Below are positions 35,488 through 44,088 of a stretch of 64,000 bases of DNA, piece after piece. Source of the stretch: JALZOC01 sp035758845 (GTDB lineage Bacteria > Acidobacteriota > Vicinamibacteria > Vicinamibacterales > 2-12-FULL-66-21). Location: contig DASTVZ010000217.1 in the NCBI GenBank assembly GCA_035758845.1, forward strand, positions 5,917 through 69,916, written 5' to 3'. The notes beneath the pieces were generated by a model, which saw only the letters and a list, made by a program, of their open reading frames with translations, had not been told where the DNA came from and made no database searches. Within the stretch, counting starts at the first letter, position 1. The number at the start of each line of letters is the position of its first letter. The position numbers and the translations under genes were made by a program.

Positions 35488-35865
35488 CCTCTTTCGCGCC
35501 GTCACCTCGATCTCGATTCGCATCCGCGGATCGGCTAGTCCTGCACAAATCATCGTCGCCGCGGGCCTGACGTTCCCGAGATATTTGCGCAGCACAGGCC
35601 AGCACTGCTTGAACTGCGATCCGTCGGGAAGGATGTACGTGACCCGGACGATGTCTTCCAGCGTCGCGCCGGCATCGGCGAGCGCCGTGCGAATATTTCG
35701 GAAGCACTGTTCGGTCTGTTCGACGATGTCGTCTGAGATCGTCATTGCCGCGTAATCGAATCCGGTTGTTCCGGAAACGAAGATCCACTCGTCATCGACG
35801 ACCGCCCGCGAATATCCGATTTCCTCCTCGAACGTCGAGCCCGAGCTGATCAACCGCCGCGCCAT
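35476..35865 (-). CDS. RidA-family protein (reactive imine deaminase type)
   Basis: 129 residues from the ATG at 35865. RidA/YjgF proteins hydrolyse reactive enamine/imine intermediates, for example those released by threonine deaminase. Family blocks: YSRAVVDDEWIFVSGTTGFD, EQTEQCFRNIRTALADAGA and PAATMICAGLADPRMRIEIEVTA, with the conserved Arg of the RxxxE-like site in RMRIEIE. The last residues (GFC) and the stop come from the GGTTCT repeat. The open frame continues upstream through a GC-rich palindromic repeat, which is not coding. Function is related to, but gene distant from, ilvA at 11.5 kb. Confidence 0.88.
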   Translation of the reverse strand: MARRLISSGSTFEEEIGYSRAVVDDEWIFVSGTTGFDYAAMTISDDIVEQTEQCFRNIRTALADAGATLEDIVRVTYILPDGSQFKQCWPVLRKYLGNVRPAATMICAGLADPRMRIEIEVTARKRGFC

Positions 35866-35885
35866 CCCACACTCCGATTCGTTCC

Positions 35886-36010
35886 TAACTACGAGGGGCT
35901 TCGCCCCTCGGACTCCCCGACACGCTCTCTCGCGAGCCGCTTCGCCGGCTCGCTCCGTTCGCGTGGCTCGCTTCGCTGCGCTCGCTCGCGTCTTTTTTCG
36001 CGCCGCCTTG
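35886..36010. repeat. GC-rich palindromic repeat cluster
   Basis: Contains GAGGGGCTTCGCCCCTC (perfect short palindrome), CGGCGAAGCGGCTCGCG-type words and GCTCGCTTCGCTGCGCTCGC. Located between the RidA gene and the small membrane protein. Similar words occur at 2100-2216. Confidence 0.6.
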
Positions 36011-36061
36011 CCTCGCCGAAGCATCGGTCAATCAACGGGTGCGAAGACGGGTTGCGTGGGC

Positions 36062-36484
36062 TCATTCGCCCGCTCGTTCGCCAATGGCGTAGCCGCGGTC
36101 GAACAACTGCCGCACGGAGTCCTTCTGCAAGACAATGATCGTGAAGACACCGAGCACCGTGCCGAACGGGAAAAACGCGCAGCTCAGTGCCGCCATGACG
36201 AGGCAGAAGACGTAGCTGCGGTGTTGCGTGAGGTAGCGGCCTGCCAATGCCATACAGACGGCATAGGCGAGGCCCATCACGAGCATGCCGAGACCCATGA
36301 CGATGAAGAGCATGCCAAACATTCGATCGGGCGCCTGCTCGTTGGGATCACCGAGCCTGCCCGAGAGCATCAACGCGCCCATGGTGATGTGAAAGATCGG
36401 AAAGAGCGAGAAGAGTCCAGCAAGGCCGGCCACGACGTAGTGAAACACAGCGAGTAATCGCAGGTTCTCGTTATCGCTCGTCAT
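36062..36484 (-). CDS. Small membrane protein (140 aa)
   Basis: 140 residues with about four hydrophobic helices: LLAVFHYVVAGLAGLFSLFPIFHITMG, MFGMLFIVMGLGMLVMGLAYAV, YVFCLVMAALSCAFFP and GTVLGVFTIIVL. The FHYVVAGLAGLFS opening recurs in uncharacterised proteins of many soil bacteria. No enzymatic motif. Same strand as the flanking genes. Confidence 0.75.
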   Translation of the reverse strand: MTSDNENLRLLAVFHYVVAGLAGLFSLFPIFHITMGALMLSGRLGDPNEQAPDRMFGMLFIVMGLGMLVMGLAYAVCMALAGRYLTQHRSYVFCLVMAALSCAFFPFGTVLGVFTIIVLQKDSVRQLFDRGYAIGERAGE

Positions 36485-36508
36485 CTGAAGTCCTCGTCGC
36501 TCCGTCCG

Positions 36509-38545
36509 TTACCTATCCCCGAGCACCTTTGACGGTTTCAACTTCCACGTCTCGTCAAAAAACCCCTGCGACTCCACAAACAGCGGCAGGTATTTGTAAT
36601 TGTTTCCCGGCTTCGTCATATCGACAACGGCCCAGTCTGGCAGCTTCGGCGACTGCATATCGTTGTTCGACTGGTCATGAAACGTAAAGCCACTGTTGAT
36701 GACGACATACTTCTTCGGATTGAGGGGATTTGGAAAAATGAACACCGGCGCGTGATTGGCATCGAACGTCTCCGCACCCACGGTGACGCCGTCCGCGGTC
36801 CACCGAATCGGAAGCCGATCCGCAATGCGCCGATAGACGGCGTTGCTCGATGGGTCTCCGAACAAGGCCAGATGGTGACTGGCAATGTCGTCGCTCGAAA
36901 TGTCGGAATCGTTCTTGACGCGGGGCTCGCCGCGGAAGAAATGGATCCACTCCGAAATCGCGTAGTCCGCCTGCTCTCGAGCCCACTTGCCCGTCGCCTC
37001 CGACAGCGGCCGTCCGGTCGGCCTCACGAAAACAAACGCGTCCATGAACGCATCGTCTATCGGCCCCTGCAGACCATGCATTTTACGAAGCCCGCTGAGG
37101 GCTCCAGGCTTCCAGGTCGCGCCGTTACGTACGAGCGCGACAGTCAACGATTTGTCCGTTCGGACAGCAGGCAGTTGGATCGTGGCGGCGTCGATCTTCA
37201 ATGTCGGCTTGGTTCCGGCCGGGAACGGCGCTAGGCCAGGCTGGAAGTCAAGCGTCAAGGCGGTGACGTTCGTCGTTGTCGCGGTGATCGAATTGCCATC
37301 GATCTTTGCGTTGACCCGTGCGCGTTGCCATTCCTCCGCCATCGCGTCGACGGTGACCCAGAACATCTTGTTGTAGCGCAGCATCCACGTCGTGAACCGG
37401 ATCTCTGAGGGCGACGGATTGCGACCGGCCGAAACGAGCTGATCGAGGCGATCCTGAAGGCGCTGCCGCGCTGCCGGCTCGTACGAGTGTCCGGTATTCG
37501 GTCCGATGATGTGCTCGAGCTTCAACCCTTCGGCCAGCATCGCGGCGGCCATCGCATCGGCGGCTTGCTTCTGCGGATCGATCTCGCCCGAATACGCGAC
37601 GACCGGGACGTTGAACGTATTGATCGCGTAGTCGGTTGCATCGTACATGTGCCACAGCGTGCGCTGCATCGCGTTCTGCGGCTGCCGCGCAAGCCCGCCA
37701 CGAAGAAAGACCTCGGTTTCCGTAAAACCAGCCCCCGGCGCCGCGGCGGCCCATCGATCCGCGTAATGAACCGTGTATGCCCACGCCGATGCGCCGCCCA
37801 TCGAGAACCCGGCCATGACGATCCGATTCGGATCAATCGGATAGTTCTTCGGCACCGACGCGATCGCTTCGAGGCCATCGGTCTCGCCAGCGAAGCGGCT
37901 CGCGTTGGTATACCGGCCGTACGGCTGCAGCATGAACCGATCGGCTCCCGCACCGAAGGGCTTCGACGTGTAACCCGTCAGCGACTTGGCCATGAACTGC
38001 TGCTCGAGCACGGTGTCGTCGCGGCCATGCATGAAGATGTCGAGGCGGTATGTGCGCTTCGCGGCAGGGTCGTAACTCTCCGGCAACGTCAACAGGTAGG
38101 GTTGTGCCGAACCGTCGATGCGTGAGTAGAATCCACGGACGCCGCTTTGTGTCATCCATGGCGTGCTGCCACCCGCGAGTTGCGTCGCGCGCTCGCTCCC
38201 GGTCGTCAGGGTTTGCTGCGCGTAGCTGACCGGCGTGCTGCCGCGCCCGGCATATAAACGCTCGTCATATTTGAGCGGCCGCCGCACCGCGTCGAGATAG
38301 ACCTCCACGTCAGCGATGCGATCGAACATCGGCGAAGATCGATATTGGATCTTCAGCGCCCCGATCTTTTGCGCCAATTCGTCAACCGCGCCCTGCAGAG
38401 TGCGCGCTTCCTCCGGTGTGATACCCGTTCCCAGCGGCGGAAACTGCGCAGGAGGAGCGGGCGCGGGATTCTGCGCGCCTCCCGTCCACGTCGAGACAGT
38501 CAACCCGACCGCCAACACAAGGATGTGAGCGCTGAAGCGTGTCAT
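36509..38545 (-). CDS. Secreted prolyl-oligopeptidase-type serine hydrolase
   Basis: 678 residues from the ATG at 38545. Signal peptide to about residue 23. The alpha/beta-hydrolase region contains LDIFMHGRDD (oxyanion side), PIDPNRIVMAGFSMGGASAW (nucleophile Ser) near 240, and IGPNTGHSYEPA (candidate His). A C-terminal beta-rich domain follows (about 400-670). Only 11 bp separate it from the preceding hydrolase gene on the same strand, so the two are probably co-transcribed. Substrate (peptide or ester) not predictable. Confidence 0.82.
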   Translation of the reverse strand: MTRFSAHILVLAVGLTVSTWTGGAQNPAPAPPAQFPPLGTGITPEEARTLQGAVDELAQKIGALKIQYRSSPMFDRIADVEVYLDAVRRPLKYDERLYAGRGSTPVSYAQQTLTTGSERATQLAGGSTPWMTQSGVRGFYSRIDGSAQPYLLTLPESYDPAAKRTYRLDIFMHGRDDTVLEQQFMAKSLTGYTSKPFGAGADRFMLQPYGRYTNASRFAGETDGLEAIASVPKNYPIDPNRIVMAGFSMGGASAWAYTVHYADRWAAAAPGAGFTETEVFLRGGLARQPQNAMQRTLWHMYDATDYAINTFNVPVVAYSGEIDPQKQAADAMAAAMLAEGLKLEHIIGPNTGHSYEPAARQRLQDRLDQLVSAGRNPSPSEIRFTTWMLRYNKMFWVTVDAMAEEWQRARVNAKIDGNSITATTTNVTALTLDFQPGLAPFPAGTKPTLKIDAATIQLPAVRTDKSLTVALVRNGATWKPGALSGLRKMHGLQGPIDDAFMDAFVFVRPTGRPLSEATGKWAREQADYAISEWIHFFRGEPRVKNDSDISSDDIASHHLALFGDPSSNAVYRRIADRLPIRWTADGVTVGAETFDANHAPVFIFPNPLNPKKYVVINSGFTFHDQSNNDMQSPKLPDWAVVDMTKPGNNYKYLPLFVESQGFFDETWKLKPSKVLGDR

Positions 38546-38556
38546 GGTGTGCGCAT

Positions 38557-39618
38557 TTACTTCGGAAAGATCACCGGCAACACGGCATCGGTCGTATACA
38601 CGCACCGATCGTTGTGGCCGCATTCGGAGACGATGATCGCTTTGTGCTTGGCACCGAGCGTTTCGTTGACAAACTTGAGGAACGCCTCTCCCCGGGCGCG
38701 TCTGGTCGGCCCTTGCGCCATCGCACCGCAAGACGAATCGAAGCCGCCGAGCGGCAGTGTATCCACCTGTCCGAGTAAGTAGGTCGTCGGTCTGGAGACG
38801 AGCTGCTTCTTCAACTGGTCATCGCTCACTTTCGCGGTGTACCCCGACACGCGGTTCTCGAGGCCGAACGGCCACCGATTGTACGTCTGACACTGTGCCG
38901 CGTCGTACGCAGCGAAGGTGAAGTTCGTGTGCACCGATTCCGATTTCCAGCCATCCTTTGCGTCGGCAGGCTCGGCGTCGCCGGACACCGTCGGACGGGT
39001 CGCCACCGGCCACGAATAGCTGGAGGGATTGGCGACGACATACGAGACCGGCACGCCGAGCGCCTCGTGAATGCGGTTCGACATCTCATAGCGGGTGACG
39101 AACTGCCCGCCCGCAGAGTGTCCGGCAACCACGATCGCCTGGATATTGGGGAAGGTGTTCCTGTTTGCGAGCTTGCGCAGGATCTGATCGGCAAGATCAA
39201 ACGAATTCAAATCGGGATGGCTCGTCGATGCGCCACCGGAGCGCCAGCTGTCGCCGCTGCAGCTCCACACGACCTCGTTCACTTCTGGTTTGTCTGCACA
39301 GGCGATCAGGTGCGGGGCGATGACCACCGCGTCGTCGACGGCGCCGGCAAGAAACGCCGCGGACATGGCCGTCGCGAAGTAGTGATCGGCATTGCGGTTG
39401 GTCCCGTGCACCATGATCAGCGCACGGCGGATCCGTTCGTTACGCGTATCGAGCGAGTACGACGTGTAGATCATCGACCGCGCCGGCCCGGCGCCGAGCG
39501 TCACCCACTCCGTGCATTCTGCCGCAGCCGTCGTGCAAGCCGTGGCGGACCCGGGAGCGCCGCGCTGCTCGAGCGCAGTAACCGCGAGCGCTGTGAGTAG
39601 GAAAAGGGACAGGCGCAT
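38557..39618 (-). CDS. Secreted alpha/beta-fold hydrolase
   Basis: 353 residues from the ATG at 39618; no good Shine-Dalgarno, and a further in-frame start at 39663 lies within repeats. Signal peptide at about 1-16. Motifs: ALIMVHGTNRNADHY, nucleophile elbow VVAGHSAGGQF near 180, and late SECGHNDRC with candidate His. Several cysteines suggest periplasmic folding. Paired with the following serine hydrolase (11 bp gap), suggesting both work on related substrates. Confidence 0.8.
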   Translation of the reverse strand: MRLSLFLLTALAVTALEQRGAPGSATACTTAAAECTEWVTLGAGPARSMIYTSYSLDTRNERIRRALIMVHGTNRNADHYFATAMSAAFLAGAVDDAVVIAPHLIACADKPEVNEVVWSCSGDSWRSGGASTSHPDLNSFDLADQILRKLANRNTFPNIQAIVVAGHSAGGQFVTRYEMSNRIHEALGVPVSYVVANPSSYSWPVATRPTVSGDAEPADAKDGWKSESVHTNFTFAAYDAAQCQTYNRWPFGLENRVSGYTAKVSDDQLKKQLVSRPTTYLLGQVDTLPLGGFDSSCGAMAQGPTRRARGEAFLKFVNETLGAKHKAIIVSECGHNDRCVYTTDAVLPVIFPK

Positions 39619-39637
39619 TGGGAGAACATATACCAAA

Positions 39638-39685
39638 GGGAAAAGGCAAAGGGAAAAGGGCAAAGGGAAAAGGGAAAAGGAAAGA
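39638..39685. repeat. AAAGGGAAAAGGC purine-rich tandem words, second array
   Basis: About 48 bp of AAAGGGAAAAGG words, same composition as 34107-34142. Confidence 0.75.
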
Positions 39686-39686
39686 A

Positions 39687-39743
39687 TCAGCGGCGCTTGG
39701 CACCCTTGGCAGTCCAGGCACTCCTGGCGCTCTTGAACGGCAT
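39687..39743 (-). CDS. Possible 18-codon basic micro-ORF
   Basis: An ATG at 39743 has AAAAGG 5 nt upstream and reads MPFKSARSAWTAKGAKRR before TGA. The peptide is strongly basic. The DNA is partly made of TTGGCANCC-like repeated words, so it may be incidental. Reported only because of the well-placed ribosome site. Confidence 0.25.
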   Translation of the reverse strand: MPFKSARSAWTAKGAKRR

Positions 39744-39791
39744 AGAAACCTTTTTACGTTAACAGAGAGGCGGAGATAGCAGAGATTATCG

Positions 39792-40151
39792 CTAGTAGCG
39801 CCATTCCGGCGCGTAGTCTTGATCGCGCCGCTTCTTTTCAGCCCGCAGGCTCAGCGTGAACAGCCCGAACACTTCGGCGAGACCGATGAAGGCATAAATT
39901 GCAAAACGGGTAAACGCGCTTGGCACAGGAAAGCACACATCCCCAGCGTCGAGGCACTCGCGGACCATGCGATCGATCTCGACGTACTCGCGCATGATCA
40001 ACGCGAAGGCCGAGCCGAAGATGATGACGGTGCCGGCGATGTTGCCAAAGATCATCCCGCCCTTGCGCCAAAAGGGAAGCGCAACGAGCAGGGCGAGGAG
40101 GGGTGTGACGGTTAGTTCGAGGACAATCCAGAACCACCGGAGGTTGGCCAT
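39792..40151 (-). CDS. Small membrane protein (119 aa)
   Basis: 119 residues from the ATG at 40151. Three hydrophobic segments: IVLELTVTPLLALLVALPFW, MIFGNIAGTVIIFGSAFALIM and FAIYAFIGLAEVFGLFTLSL, with a charged C-terminus (RAEKKRRDQD). No family recognised. The CACGGAACAA repeat lies just upstream. Confidence 0.65.
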   Translation of the reverse strand: MANLRWFWIVLELTVTPLLALLVALPFWRKGGMIFGNIAGTVIIFGSAFALIMREYVEIDRMVRECLDAGDVCFPVPSAFTRFAIYAFIGLAEVFGLFTLSLRAEKKRRDQDYAPEWRY

Positions 40152-40162
40152 CCGGCGTATCG

Positions 40163-40240
40163 TGCCACGGAACAACACGGATTAGCACGCATTCGTGTCA
40201 TGCCACGGAACAACACGGATTCACACGGAATCGTGTGGAT
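40163..40240. repeat. CCACGGAACAACACGGATT direct repeat
   Basis: TGCCACGGAACAACACGGAT occurs at 40163-40182 and again at 40200-40220, with CACGGAATCGTG words after it. Third member of the CACGGA family. Confidence 0.8.
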
Positions 40241-40248
40241 GGCGGGAG

Positions 40249-41133
40249 TTACTTTTGCCAACCGCAGTCTTTGGCAGCGGGGGCGATCAGTTCCTCGAGC
40301 CCATCGACGTGGAATTGCGCCTCTACAGGTTCGGCGTTATGCGGCGTGTATCCGAAGCGGAAAGACTTCGCCGAGAGCAGCTGCTGCGCGAACGCGGCGC
40401 CGTCGGGCGCAAAGAGCGCATCGTGCTCGGCCGAGTCCGCCCAATGTTCGCGGCGGCCCGCCTCGTCGTTGAAACTGAAATTCACAGTGTGATCTTCTGT
40501 GTTCGGCTCGATCTTCAGCGCCGAACCGGTGTAGACAAATGTTTCGACGCGCTTGTTCATGCACCGGACCACGAGGATCGGGCGCACGTAGTTCATCCAG
40601 ATGGCGACGGTTTTTTCCGCCGGTACCTCGAAGGCCGCCGCGTGACGTTGATTTGCGGTCCAGTAGGCGCGGCGGGCGCTGCTCCAGGTCTGCGTGAACT
40701 CAGGCGCCGGTGCGGCGGCCGCAGTCTTCTTCGACGCTGTCGGGTTTGATCCCGCCACGGTTGTCGATGCGCCGTCGCGCGAGCCGCCGAGTGCGAAGGT
40801 CATGACGCTGCCAATCGCGAGAACGCCGCCCGCGATCATCATCAGCTCGCGGCGGCCGAGACGAAGCGCGCGCGCGCGGAGTGCTGCGGCCGGCGACGCA
40901 GCGGGTGACGGTGTGGGCTGTGCGTGGGGCGCTGCACCGACCGTCTGCGGCGCAGGCGTAAACGTGTGCGGTGCGGCCGGCGAGGCCGACCGCGGTTCGC
41001 TCGCCGCGGGTCGAGCGTGCGGCGACGAATGAGCCGACGTGGAGTGGATTTGATCGGCCGCCCACCGCTCGCACAGATCGCAAACGGTCGCCGTCTCAGG
41101 AACTTCCCGTCCGCACGATGCACAGCGTTTCAC
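40249..41133 (-). CDS. Zinc-ribbon membrane protein with VasI/TagO-like C-domain
   Basis: 294 residues. A GTG at 41133 with AGGAG 7 nt upstream gives an N-terminus starting with a zinc ribbon, CASCGREVPETATVCDLC (two CxxC pairs at about 4-7 and 17-20). Then a Pro/Ala/Ser-rich linker (about 35-90), one membrane helix (LMMIAGGVLAIGSVMTFAL, about 98-116) and a soluble C-domain (about 150-290) with IWMNYVRPILVVRCMNKRVETFVYTGSALKIEP and YTPHNAEPVEAQFHVDGLEEL. The latter resembles VasI/TagO-type domains of secretion or phage-related proteins; that link is from memory and uncertain. Cytoplasmic sensor linked to a periplasmic domain is the likely topology. Confidence 0.75.
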   Translation of the reverse strand: MKRCASCGREVPETATVCDLCERWAADQIHSTSAHSSPHARPAASEPRSASPAAPHTFTPAPQTVGAAPHAQPTPSPAASPAAALRARALRLGRRELMMIAGGVLAIGSVMTFALGGSRDGASTTVAGSNPTASKKTAAAAPAPEFTQTWSSARRAYWTANQRHAAAFEVPAEKTVAIWMNYVRPILVVRCMNKRVETFVYTGSALKIEPNTEDHTVNFSFNDEAGRREHWADSAEHDALFAPDGAAFAQQLLSAKSFRFGYTPHNAEPVEAQFHVDGLEELIAPAAKDCGWQK

Positions 41134-41296
41134 GCGCTTGCTCCTGACAGAATGATGCTCGCGCGCACGGCGAGCGACCGTTCGTCGCGGCAAGCCGCGT
41201 ACCAGCCTGGATCGCGCCCACTCTACGCCGCAACCCAGGATTTCCGCTCCGAAATGCCAGCGAAATTGGTATCAGCCTGACAAGTCTGTGACTTGT

Positions 41297-41325
41297 TGTG
41301 GCTTCCGGCTTTGGCCGGAAGAAGA
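41297..41325. repeat. CTTCCGGC hairpin repeat, copy 3
   Basis: Perfect 8-bp stem CTTCCGGC (41302-41309) / GCCGGAAG (41314-41321), TTTG loop, with left flank TTGTGG. Between two minus-strand genes. Confidence 0.7.
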
Positions 41326-41331
41326 CACGGT

Positions 41332-42063
41332 TCAAGACCGCGCCGAGGCGGCGCGGACCATCGCATGACGCTGAAGGTTTGTCAGTGACGACACGCTGGC
41401 CGACATTTCCTCGATCGCGCTGTCGAGCGTTTTCCGATCGCGCCGCGACAATCCGGCGCGAGGAAACTCATACATGAAGACATGTCCCGTCCCGTCGGGG
41501 CCGGCCCAGATCGGATCGACCCAGACGACCCCTTTACTGACGCCGACGCACGACCACTCGTCGTGCGCCATCACCGGTTTCTTTGGTGATGCCGAAGCTC
41601 TTTGCAGCGCGGCATCCATTTCGATCACGAGTTGATCGGCCAGGAAAATCTGGATGGCGTCATCGAGCGCCGCCACCTCCGGGATCTCGCCCAGCCGCTT
41701 GGACAGTCCGACACGGGCGTGGCCGGCGATCATCGCGCGCGGCACGACGACCAGTCGATGGAGCGCGATGACCGCTCGCGGCAGTCCCTCTGAGTACGCG
41801 AGCCGTGCGACCACCTGCATGAAGCGCGGAGCCTCGGCCGCAATCGCGGCGGCGACCGAGTGGTCGCGAGCGGCGGCATCCAGCGAGCGCCACAAATGAC
41901 GGCGTGCAGCATGGCGCCGACCGAACAAGCTGAAGCGGAGCCCGGCGGCAACACGCGTGATTGCCGCGGTCCCTTCCTCGGTCTGCGTCCATCGGGTGAA
42001 TGGCTCCCGGGTGATGCGCCCACGATATTCCAGGCGGCCGGATGAAACCCGAAACCAGCTCAT
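41332..42063 (-). CDS. Hypothetical protein (243 aa)
   Basis: 243 residues from the ATG at 42063 (MSWFRVSSGRLEYRGR). Largely helical, basic N-terminus, no signal peptide. Distinct blocks: RRHLWRSLDAAARDHSVAAAIAAEAPRFMQ and DEWSCVGVSKGVVWVDPIWAGPDGTGHVFMYEF. I do not recognise a family. The frame is open upstream to 42468, but that part is antisense to the methyltransferase gene and crosses a hairpin repeat, so the start at 42063 is chosen. Confidence 0.6.
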   Translation of the reverse strand: MSWFRVSSGRLEYRGRITREPFTRWTQTEEGTAAITRVAAGLRFSLFGRRHAARRHLWRSLDAAARDHSVAAAIAAEAPRFMQVVARLAYSEGLPRAVIALHRLVVVPRAMIAGHARVGLSKRLGEIPEVAALDDAIQIFLADQLVIEMDAALQRASASPKKPVMAHDEWSCVGVSKGVVWVDPIWAGPDGTGHVFMYEFPRAGLSRRDRKTLDSAIEEMSASVSSLTNLQRHAMVRAASARS

Positions 42064-42101
42064 GCCGCCGCATGTTGCGAAGAATGTGCCTGCGCAGGAA
42101 A

Positions 42102-42120
42102 CTTCCGCGGAAGGCGGAAG
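42102..42120. repeat. CTTCCGC hairpin repeat, copy 4
   Basis: CTTCCGC/GCGGAAG arms around GGAAG, between divergent genes. Confidence 0.55.
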
Positions 42121-42168
42121 CGAGAGTCCTGGAGCATTGGCAGGCAGTCGCTGGCTTACAATCGGCGC

Positions 42169-42714
42169 ATGCCGGCTTACATCTTCGGAATCCTCGCCGC
42201 CGGGTGGCTCGCCTGGATGATCCCGTTCTTTCTGGCCCGACGTGGCGGGCGCCCTCAGACGCTCGATCGCCGGGCGCGCTGGGGCATCTTTATCCAGGCT
42301 ATCGGATTCGCCATTCTTTGGATGAACAGCTACTGGAACCGCACACCCTCGATTCTGCGGACACTCCCCGCCGTCTGCTTTCTGATCCTCGGCGGCGTGT
42401 TGTCCTGGACGAGCGCCATGACGCTCGGCCGGCAATGGCGTTTCGACGCCGGGTTGAATGCGGATCATGAACTGGTTCGGTCAGGTGCATATCGATTTGT
42501 GCGACATCCGATCTACGCATCCATGCTGTGCATGCTGCTCGGGACCGGGTTGCTCGTCTCTCCGGCGCTCGTGCTGCTGGTTTCGCTCGTACTCTTCTTT
42601 ATTGGCGTGGAGATCCGGATCCGGATCGAGGATGCGTTGTTAGCGTCACGCTTCGGGGAAGACTTCCGGGGATATCAACGTCGGGTGCCGGCCTATCTGC
42701 CGTTTATCCGGTAG
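42169..42714 (+). CDS. Isoprenylcysteine carboxyl methyltransferase (ICMT/PEMT-like) family protein
   Basis: 181 residues, five hydrophobic segments. The C-terminal SAM-binding signature of integral membrane methyltransferases is clear: LVRSGAYRFVRHPIYAS near 100-116 and EDALLASRFGEDFRGYQRRVPAYLPF near 153-178. Such enzymes methylate lipids or small hydrophobic substrates at the inner membrane. Substrate unknown. A second family member lies at 47864. Confidence 0.85.
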   Translation: MPAYIFGILAAGWLAWMIPFFLARRGGRPQTLDRRARWGIFIQAIGFAILWMNSYWNRTPSILRTLPAVCFLILGGVLSWTSAMTLGRQWRFDAGLNADHELVRSGAYRFVRHPIYASMLCMLLGTGLLVSPALVLLVSLVLFFIGVEIRIRIEDALLASRFGEDFRGYQRRVPAYLPFIR

Positions 42715-42741
42715 CCACACCCATCATGTTACGATTGACGA

Positions 42742-43701
42742 TCAGAACCCATACAACTCCTGCGGATTGTCCACCAGGATGCTCCTCCGTTCGGTCGCCG
42801 TCGTCCACGATCCAAATTGATTGAACACGCGCCCGTCATCGATTTGACGAAGTGGCGAGATCTCTGTGGGTGCGCGACCCGGCGTGGTATCAGGATGTGG
42901 CCAGTCGGTGCCCCACAGGATGCGACGGACGTTCGCGGCAATCAGCGCCTTGGCGAGCGGTCCCATGTCGGCGAAATCCGGGGCTGCAGTCGAACCACGA
43001 TAGGGCGCCGATACTTTTACGTAGGCTCGTCCCGATCGCACGAGATCCAGCAGAACATCAAAGCCGCGCTGTGATCGACCAGCCGAAGCCTGCGCGCCGC
43101 CAAAATGATCGAAGACGACCGGCACTGGCGACGCGGCCAGTTCTTTCTGCATCGCCTCGATCACCGACAACTGCGTATACATCTGCACGTGCCACTTGCG
43201 CTTGCCGATGCGTGTCACCGCCGTTTCAAATCGACGCCTTCCCAACTCCGGATCCGTCTGGCCGGCGGTCGCCAGATTGATGCGAATCCCTCGAATGCCG
43301 CCGTGCTCCAGGTCATCGAGCTTCGCATCCGGCGTCTGCTCGTCGATGACGGCGATACCACGAGCGTTGGGCCCCAGTTGTTTGATTCCGTCGAGTGTGC
43401 AGGCGTTATCCGTCCCGTAGACGCTGGGTTGGACAATGACGACGCGAGTCGTGTGAAGCGCGTGATGGAGCGCGCGCATTTCCTCGACCGACGCTGACTC
43501 GGGCGTGTAGGTTCGGTTCGGCGTGAACGGAAACCGGTCTCGATCGCCGAACACGTGGGTATGGCAGTCGCATGCGCCAGCCGGTACGTCAAACGCGACA
43601 GCTGTCGAGGGTTGGGGCGCTTTGGCTGGACGGCGTGTCGATTGACGCAAGGCTGCGACGGAGAGTGGAGCCATCATCAAGACCTCGCGCCGGGACAGCA
43701 T
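42742..43701 (-). CDS. Amidohydrolase-2 family protein (LigI-like), exported by Tat
   Basis: 319 residues. The N-terminus MLSRREVLMMAPLSVAAL has a twin-arginine SRREVL motif. Amidohydrolase motifs: DCHTHVFGD at about 44-52 and ILWGTDWPHPDTTPG near 265-280, as in 2-pyrone-4,6-dicarboxylate lactonase relatives that hydrolyse lactones. Metal dependence is variable in this family. 9 bp upstream on the same strand is the zinc-ribbon gene, so this may be the last gene of a unit 45.0-42.7 kb. Confidence 0.85.
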   Translation of the reverse strand: MLSRREVLMMAPLSVAALRQSTRRPAKAPQPSTAVAFDVPAGACDCHTHVFGDRDRFPFTPNRTYTPESASVEEMRALHHALHTTRVVIVQPSVYGTDNACTLDGIKQLGPNARGIAVIDEQTPDAKLDDLEHGGIRGIRINLATAGQTDPELGRRRFETAVTRIGKRKWHVQMYTQLSVIEAMQKELAASPVPVVFDHFGGAQASAGRSQRGFDVLLDLVRSGRAYVKVSAPYRGSTAAPDFADMGPLAKALIAANVRRILWGTDWPHPDTTPGRAPTEISPLRQIDDGRVFNQFGSWTTATERRSILVDNPQELYGF

Positions 43702-43710
43702 CGATTCCTC

Positions 43711-44082
43711 CTACGTTGCGGCCTCGTACCAATCCTCGTGCGGCGACCACCCTTCGCAGCTGAGACACGACGTCCAGCGCCATCGGTGATCGCACCCGGG
43801 ACACTGCCCACGTGTCGAGAATGTATTCCAGATCGTGCCGCACCCGACAAAGAACGGTTCTGGCGACGCTGACGGATCACAGCACCAGCGACACGACGAG
43901 TCGGGCCGCCACTCGCAGAGCGGACAGCGCACGCGGCTGAACAGGTCCTCTTCCCTGACACTCGGAACGGTAATCGTGACGCTGCCGGTGCGATTCTGAT
44001 CGCGCAGGAGCCACAGCGGTGGCACTTCGACGCGAACCGCTTCCGCGATCGCATCGTCGGTATGCGTCGACGTCGATCTCAC
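43711..44082 (-). CDS. Small zinc-ribbon protein (123 aa)
   Basis: 123 residues with many Cys pairs: CPLC near 53-56, CRWCC near 63-67, CPGC near 94-97 and CLSC near 105-108, ending GWSPHEDWYEAAT. This looks like two zinc ribbons. No catalytic residues. It begins 6 bp after the MBL gene stop, so they are likely co-transcribed. Role unknown; possibly protein or nucleic-acid binding. Confidence 0.7.
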   Translation of the reverse strand: MRSTSTHTDDAIAEAVRVEVPPLWLLRDQNRTGSVTITVPSVREEDLFSRVRCPLCEWRPDSSCRWCCDPSASPEPFFVGCGTIWNTFSTRGQCPGCDHRWRWTSCLSCEGWSPHEDWYEAAT

Positions 44083-44088
44083 GGCGCG

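Noticed and set aside
34178..35788. 536-codon reverse open frame opposite the esterase
   Set aside because: Antisense shadow of the esterase, crossing the GGTTCT repeat; no domain seen.
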